Below are positions 59,809 to 64,000 of a DNA stretch of 64,000 bases, one piece after another (within the stretch, counting starts at the first letter, position 1; every line of letters starts with the position of its first letter). Source of the DNA: Curtobacterium sp. MCJR17_020 (GTDB taxonomy: Bacteria > Actinomycetota > Actinomycetes > Actinomycetales > Microbacteriaceae); NCBI RefSeq assembly GCF_003234365.2, contig NZ_CP126260.1, positions 558,001-622,000 on the forward strand. Direction: 5' to 3'. The notes beneath the pieces were generated by a model, which was not told the origin of the DNA, searched no databases, and worked only from the letters and a program-made list of their open reading frames with translations. The position numbers and the translations under genes are program-made.

Positions 59809-61106
59809 CCACGCTGCTCTTCCTGGTCGTTGCGGTCATCCTCCTTTCCATCGCTGTCGGCCTCGTCCGGATGCACCCGCGGATCGTCTACTGGGTGGTC
59901 TCCCTCTACGCGGTCACCGCCTGGGAATACCCCAACTTCGGGACCATCGGGACGTTCGGGGGGACGACCATCACGCTCGGGGACGGACTGGCTGTCGCCC
60001 TGGTGGTCGCAGGGGTCCTCGACGCGCGCACGGCGCTCCGGCGTTTCCGGCCCCCTGCGCTCATCGCGGGAGCGCTGGTCATCGTGCTCCTCGCAGCTGC
60101 TCTCGCCCGGGGGATCGAGGAGTACGGTCTCGGCGCAGCAGTGAACGAATCCCGTGCCTTCCTCTACGTCCTCGGGATCCTCTTCTGGGGCGTCACCCGC
60201 CCATGGCCAACCGGCGAGATCGCGTACGCGCAGAAGTTCTTCGTGGTCGTACAAGGCGTCGGGTTGTGTGTCGTGGCCACCTATCACGTCATCCGCTACG
60301 GACTCGGGGGGACTGCCGACTTCGTCCTGGTCAACGGCGAACTCAACCAGACCGGTCGTCCGCTGGTCTCCGGACAGGCGCTGCTCCTCACGCTCTGCGC
60401 GATCCTGGCGTTGCGCGTGTGGCATCAGGGAGGGCAGACCCGTTACCTGACACTCTCGGGTCTCTTCGTCGTGTTCGTGCTCATCAGCCAGCAGCGCACG
60501 GTCTGGGCGACCGCGATCGTGCTCGCGTTGCTGCTCCTGGCGCGTGGGCCCCGGAGCCTCCGGACCAAGCTGGTCGCGCTCGTCGGCGTGTGCCTCGTCG
60601 GAGGGGTCCTCGTCGTGGCCGCGCAGTCGTCGATGAGCAGCGTCATCGACGAGTTCGCCGGTTCGGCGTCAAACACGGGGACGTACTCCGCGCGCTTGAC
60701 GAGCTGGCTGGGGTTGATCGCCGAATCGGTCCAGGAAGGCCCGTTGACCGTGCTGTTCGGAGCCCCGTTCGGCCACGGGTATGCGAGGTTCGAAGGCGTC
60801 GGGAGGTGGGTCGTCTTCGCGCCGCACAACTGGTACGTGACGGTTTACCTCAGAGAAGGTTTGCTCGGGCTCGGCGCCATGTTGGTCATCTTCCTGCCCC
60901 GGGTGGTTGCGGGCCTCCGTTCGCACCGCGATGTGTTCCTCGAGTGCATCCTGGTGTGCTTCCTCCTGTACGGGTGGACCTACTCGTGGCAGTGGTGGAC
61001 CTGTCTGCCCCTGGCACTCGCCTTCCTCGACCGCGCCTTCCCCGCACTGGCCGAGCCGGTCTCCGTTCCGGCGACCGCTTCCCGCCGGTTGCAGGAGGTT
61101 CGTTAG
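59805..61106 (+). CDS. Wzy-like O-antigen ligase/polymerase
   Basis: A 433-residue membrane protein with 10-12 helices and a large external loop (about 285-345: SASNTGTYSARLTSWLG, FGAPFGHGYARF, FAPHNWYVTVYLREG). The PHNxYV-like motif is typical of Wzy/WaaL proteins that join lipid-linked repeat units outside the membrane. TTG 59805 is chosen because AGGAGG lies 8 nt upstream and the codon overlaps the previous stop. Polymerase rather than ligase is inferred from the operon. Confidence 0.88.
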   Translation: MTTLLFLVVAVILLSIAVGLVRMHPRIVYWVVSLYAVTAWEYPNFGTIGTFGGTTITLGDGLAVALVVAGVLDARTALRRFRPPALIAGALVIVLLAAALARGIEEYGLGAAVNESRAFLYVLGILFWGVTRPWPTGEIAYAQKFFVVVQGVGLCVVATYHVIRYGLGGTADFVLVNGELNQTGRPLVSGQALLLTLCAILALRVWHQGGQTRYLTLSGLFVVFVLISQQRTVWATAIVLALLLLARGPRSLRTKLVALVGVCLVGGVLVVAAQSSMSSVIDEFAGSASNTGTYSARLTSWLGLIAESVQEGPLTVLFGAPFGHGYARFEGVGRWVVFAPHNWYVTVYLREGLLGLGAMLVIFLPRVVAGLRSHRDVFLECILVCFLLYGWTYSWQWWTCLPLALAFLDRAFPALAEPVSVPATASRRLQEVR

Positions 61107-62152
61107 TGGACGGGCTACGGGTACTGCACCTGCTCGGTGAGCTCAGGCCGAGTGGCATGGAGCGGATGCTCGTGTCCGGGGCCCCCGGCTTCGCTGCCCT
61201 GGCCGTGCAGGGCCACGTCCTCGGCGTGGGGACCGACCACCCGTTCGCCGAGGAGATCAGGCGCGCCGGGTACTCCGTCACGACCACCGATCACCCCGCA
61301 CACACCTCACCCGGGCGTCGGGTCCTGCGTCAGGTCGTCTCGGCATTCCGTCCCGATGTCATCCACATCCACACGGAACGGCGGTACTTGCAAACGGTCT
61401 TCTCCGTTCGCAAGGTCGACCGACGCGTGCCCGTCGTGCGCACCATCCACAACGTGTTCGACGCGCACGGCCGATGGTTCGCGAGTCGGCTCCTGCAGGC
61501 GCTGATCGGCGACCGCGCACTGAGCGCGTTGATCGTCCCGAGCCCGGACGTCGCGCGCAATGAGAAGCGGTTCGGCCGGGATCCGCAGGTGATCTTCAAC
61601 TGGGTGGAGGACCGCTTCTTCGAACTCGCCGGGAGCCGTTCCGGAGCCGGTCCGGACACGACGGGGCCGGTCGTGCTGGTCGGGAACTGCTCGCGCATCA
61701 AGAGCCACGGAGTCGCCCTGGAAGCGGCGCTGCTCGGGAATCTGCGCGTCGCCCACATCGGTTCCGAGGAGCATGCCGAACCCGCGGAGCGAGCGATCCT
61801 GGACCGACTCCAGCGCAACGGCCTCCTGGTCGCCCGTGGAGTCGCCGATCCGGCGGATGCGCTCCTTGCTGGAAGGGTGTTCGCCATGCCGAGTCGCCAC
61901 GAAGGGATGCCCGTCGCCCTGGCCGAGGCGCTCGTCGTCGGGATGCCGGCGGTGGTGGCGGATGTTCCTGGGCTGCGCTGGGCGACCGGTGAGCCAGGTG
62001 TTGTGGCCCTTGCGAGCCGGGAACCGGCTGTGTGGCTCGATGCGTTGCGTGGCGTCGCTGTCAGCGTGAGCGCTCCGACCATCGACTTCCGGGCGCGCAG
62101 AGGCACCGCCGAGTACGCAGCGGTGTACCGCGCTGCGGTGGAACGACGATGA
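61106..62152 (+). CDS. Family 4 glycosyltransferase
   Basis: A 348-residue GT-B enzyme: VLHLLGELRPSGMERML, VIHIHTERRYLQ, PVVRTIHNVFDAHG, VLVGNCSRIKSHGVAL and MPSRHEGMPVALAEALVVGMPAV, the last holding the E-x7-E. It adds one sugar of the repeat unit. GTG 61106 begins on the last base of the previous stop with AGGAGG 7 nt upstream. Confidence 0.92.
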   Translation: MDGLRVLHLLGELRPSGMERMLVSGAPGFAALAVQGHVLGVGTDHPFAEEIRRAGYSVTTTDHPAHTSPGRRVLRQVVSAFRPDVIHIHTERRYLQTVFSVRKVDRRVPVVRTIHNVFDAHGRWFASRLLQALIGDRALSALIVPSPDVARNEKRFGRDPQVIFNWVEDRFFELAGSRSGAGPDTTGPVVLVGNCSRIKSHGVALEAALLGNLRVAHIGSEEHAEPAERAILDRLQRNGLLVARGVADPADALLAGRVFAMPSRHEGMPVALAEALVVGMPAVVADVPGLRWATGEPGVVALASREPAVWLDALRGVAVSVSAPTIDFRARRGTAEYAAVYRAAVERR

Positions 62153-62733
62153 GGGGCCAGCGCGTGATCCGACGAGTTCTGGGAATGATCCGGCGGCGTC
62201 GCTGGCTTCGAACGCTGCCGCCGACGGTCACGTGGAGCGAGACCGCGACGCTCGGCGAGCGGGTCAGGATCTGGGCGCCCAGATCACTCACGATCGGTGA
62301 TGACGTCCACATCGGCTCCGATGTCCGGATCGAAGTGGACGGCTCCATCGGAGACCACGTCCTCATCGCGAACCGGGCTGCGATCGTGGGGCGACGCGAC
62401 CACGACATGACCGTCGCGGGGGTGCCGATCACCGAGAGCCCGTGGGTGGGCAATGACAGTTCGCTCAGCGAACCCACGACGATCGGGAGCGACGTCTGGG
62501 TGGGGTTCGGCGCCATCATCCTGTCCGGCGTTTCCGTCGGCGACAGCGCTGTGATCGCGGCCGGTTCCGTGGTGACCCGAGATGTGCCGCCGAACGCCAT
62601 CGTCGCTGGAAACCCGGCGAAGAGGATCGGACAGCGCTTCGATGAAGCGGTCTTGGCGGAGCACTGGGCGGCGCTGCGCCGCGCTGGCATCCGACTGAGC
62701 GGCCCCACGAGGGGCGAGGCTGAGGATGGTTGA
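62149..62733 (+). CDS. Hexapeptide-repeat O-acetyltransferase
   Basis: A 194-residue left-handed beta-helix protein: repeated hexads (IGDDVHIGSDVRIE, GDHVLIANRAAIVG, GSDVWVGFGAIILSGVSVGD) and the acetyl-CoA end AAGSVVTRDVPPNAIVAGNPAKRIG, quoted in part. It resembles WcaF/CysE-type sugar acetyltransferases, acetylating a repeat-unit sugar. The ATG overlaps the previous stop (ATGA). A basic N-terminus (RRVLGMIRRRRWLR) may associate with membrane. Confidence 0.92.
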   Translation: MRGQRVIRRVLGMIRRRRWLRTLPPTVTWSETATLGERVRIWAPRSLTIGDDVHIGSDVRIEVDGSIGDHVLIANRAAIVGRRDHDMTVAGVPITESPWVGNDSSLSEPTTIGSDVWVGFGAIILSGVSVGDSAVIAAGSVVTRDVPPNAIVAGNPAKRIGQRFDEAVLAEHWAALRRAGIRLSGPTRGEAEDG

Positions 62734-63814
62734 GCGTGCTCCGCGGGTCTTCTACGTCCCGAACGAGTTCGGTGGATTCCTGCAGCTCGGCTTCCGCGAT
62801 CCGCTCCAGGCGCTCGCGAAGACCGGTGCGATCGCAGCCCTCGAAGCGTTCAGTGTCCTGAACGCCATCCGGAGCGGAGAAGATCCAGAGCGCTCTCGCG
62901 ACGAGCTCGTCCGTCGCGTGCGGGAGTTCCGTCCGGACATCCTCTTGATGCAGCACCTTGGCCACACTGGTCTGCGTCGGCATCACTTCGCGGCGCTCCG
63001 AGAAGCGTGCGTGTCGGACTTCATCTACCACGAAGCCGACCCGTACTCGCGGTTCCTGCATCCTCTTCCGCCCGAGGCCCGGAACGCGGGGCGCGCAGCC
63101 GACGTCGTCTTCACCGTGGGCAAGGGCGTCTTCAAGGACAACTTCCGGCGAGCCGGGAGCCGCGACGTCCGCTGGGTTCCGTCTGCGTACGAACCGGGGC
63201 GATCCGAGAACTTCGATCGCGCGATCCGGACGGACCGCCCGTACGACGTGGTCATCGTGGCGAACAAGAACCGTCCCCGACTGCGTGGGCTGCCGAACTG
63301 GCGCGATCGCATCCGGTTCGTCGAGCTCATGCAGGAGCACTTCGGAGGCCGCCTCGCCGTCTTCGGACGGGGATGGGATGGTCCCACCGCGAAGGGGCCT
63401 GTGCCCTTCGAGGAGCAGGACAGCGCCATCACATCGGGATGGATCAGTGCGAACTGGGATCACTTCGCGGACGAAGACTCCTACTTCTCGAATCGCCTGC
63501 CGATCTCGCTGGCCGCCGGATCGATCCACGCAACGACCGATCACTCCGGCTACGACGGGGTGTTCGGGCCCGCGACCGGGAAGTTCCTGCTCCGCGGTTC
63601 GGGTCCGGAGGCGCTCGTAGAGGAGATCGACCGTGTGCTCGCGAACACGTCCGTCGACGAGCGGCTCGCTGCCATCACGGCTGGACGCCGGTTCGCGGCC
63701 GAGCACTTCCGTCAGGATGACCTCATGGTGCACATGGTGAACTGGCGCACGCAGTGGATTGATCCGGTGGCCGCGCGGTCCGTGTGGCCACGGCACGGGG
63801 GCGGGCACCGATGA
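62726..63814 (+). CDS. CgeB-like glycosyltransferase
   Basis: A 362-residue protein resembling the CgeB/spore-maturation glycosyltransferases: VFYVPNEFGGFLQLGF, PDILLMQHLGHTGLRR, FIYHEADPYSRFLHP, VFTVGKGVF, WVPSAYEPG and LAVFGRGWDGP with a C-terminal RLPISLAAGSIHATTDH. No membrane helix. ATG 62726 overlaps the previous gene by 8 nt. Donor unknown. Confidence 0.82.
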   Translation: MVERAPRVFYVPNEFGGFLQLGFRDPLQALAKTGAIAALEAFSVLNAIRSGEDPERSRDELVRRVREFRPDILLMQHLGHTGLRRHHFAALREACVSDFIYHEADPYSRFLHPLPPEARNAGRAADVVFTVGKGVFKDNFRRAGSRDVRWVPSAYEPGRSENFDRAIRTDRPYDVVIVANKNRPRLRGLPNWRDRIRFVELMQEHFGGRLAVFGRGWDGPTAKGPVPFEEQDSAITSGWISANWDHFADEDSYFSNRLPISLAAGSIHATTDHSGYDGVFGPATGKFLLRGSGPEALVEEIDRVLANTSVDERLAAITAGRRFAAEHFRQDDLMVHMVNWRTQWIDPVAARSVWPRHGGGHR

Positions 63815-64000
63815 CCCTGGCGCCGCTCCGGACCCTCCCGCTCCGAGCTTCGCTCCGGCTGGAGCGGTTGCAGAACGCCCGTGACCTCCGGCGCGGGCCG
63901 CAACAGCAGGCATCGGACACGTGGCTTCCGCCGGAGACGCTCGCGGGCCTGCGGGTGCGGATTGACCCGTACCCAGACCTCGGCCATCAGCTGTCCACCT
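63811..64000 (+). CDS. Polysaccharide operon gene, cut at window end
   Basis: An ATG overlapping the previous stop (ATGA) opens a frame that continues to the window end (63 codons: MTLAPLRTLPLRASLRLERL ... VRIDPYPDLGHQLST). No domain can be named from this part; RIDPYPDLGHQ is reminiscent of the start of GT-B sugar transferases. Its coupling says it belongs to the operon. Confidence 0.7.
   Translation, partial: MTLAPLRTLPLRASLRLERLQNARDLRRGPQQQASDTWLPPETLAGLRVRIDPYPDLGHQLST

Overview
The window is dense, GC-rich (roughly 70%) bacterial chromosome. The genes point to an actinobacterium, most likely Microbacteriaceae and plausibly Curtobacterium. Supporting signs are the GTG and ATGA start/stop overlaps, a DtxR/MntR regulator, a septum-formation-domain protein, a SipW/TasA pair, an S8 protease ending in an Ig-like cell-surface repeat, and many genes whose -10 box lies 6-8 nt before the start codon (leaderless mRNAs). 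The genus is an inference. I see no rRNA, tRNA, CRISPR array, insertion sequence or prophage.

Region 1 (1-22 kb) is mostly ordinary chromosome. It holds an alpha/beta hydrolase with two tandem lipoproteins, an M23 peptidase, a polytopic membrane protein, pyrE with a septum-formation protein, an aldo/keto reductase, a HEAT protein, a DtxR regulator with a CPBP protease, a methyltransferase with a HAD phosphatase, TetR, a SpoU methyltransferase, LacI with an epimerase, and a TetR / degenerate ABC / YhgE operon. Convergent gene ends carry long palindromes, several belonging to dispersed families.

Region 2 (22-32 kb) holds a large secreted S8 protease, a small 54-codon gene, purA with a tyrosine phosphatase, an SRPBCC protein, a CPBP protease, a NarL-type two-component system and a lipoprotein.

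Region 3 (32-46 kb) is the most distinctive. Two BLUF-TetR fusion proteins and a stand-alone TetR relative surround a stress block (PRC-barrel/DUF2382, TM-helix channel protein, DUF2382 protein, TetR with a double operator). They also surround a biofilm-type block (MarR, a TasA/camelysin-like protein, and a SipW-like signal peptidase fused to an extra extracellular domain). A cellulose-synthase-like glycosyltransferase operon follows. Both BLUF domains have Gly in place of the glutamine needed for the known BLUF photocycle. A composite DNA motif upstream of the glycosyltransferase operon is repeated upstream of the S8 protease.

Region 4 (46-52 kb) holds glgX, two small membrane proteins, a SpoIIE-type phosphatase flanked by direct repeats derived from the neighbouring CPBP protease gene, and that protease.

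Region 5 (52-64 kb, running off the end) is one tightly coupled exopolysaccharide operon: chain-length/BY-kinase, a secreted Asp-box protein, the initiating sugar-phosphate transferase, WecG/TagA, four further glycosyltransferases, a Wzy-like polymerase, a hexapeptide acyltransferase, a CgeB-like transferase and a cut-off last gene. Read together, regions 3 and 5 describe a surface-matrix programme with unusual regulators next to it.
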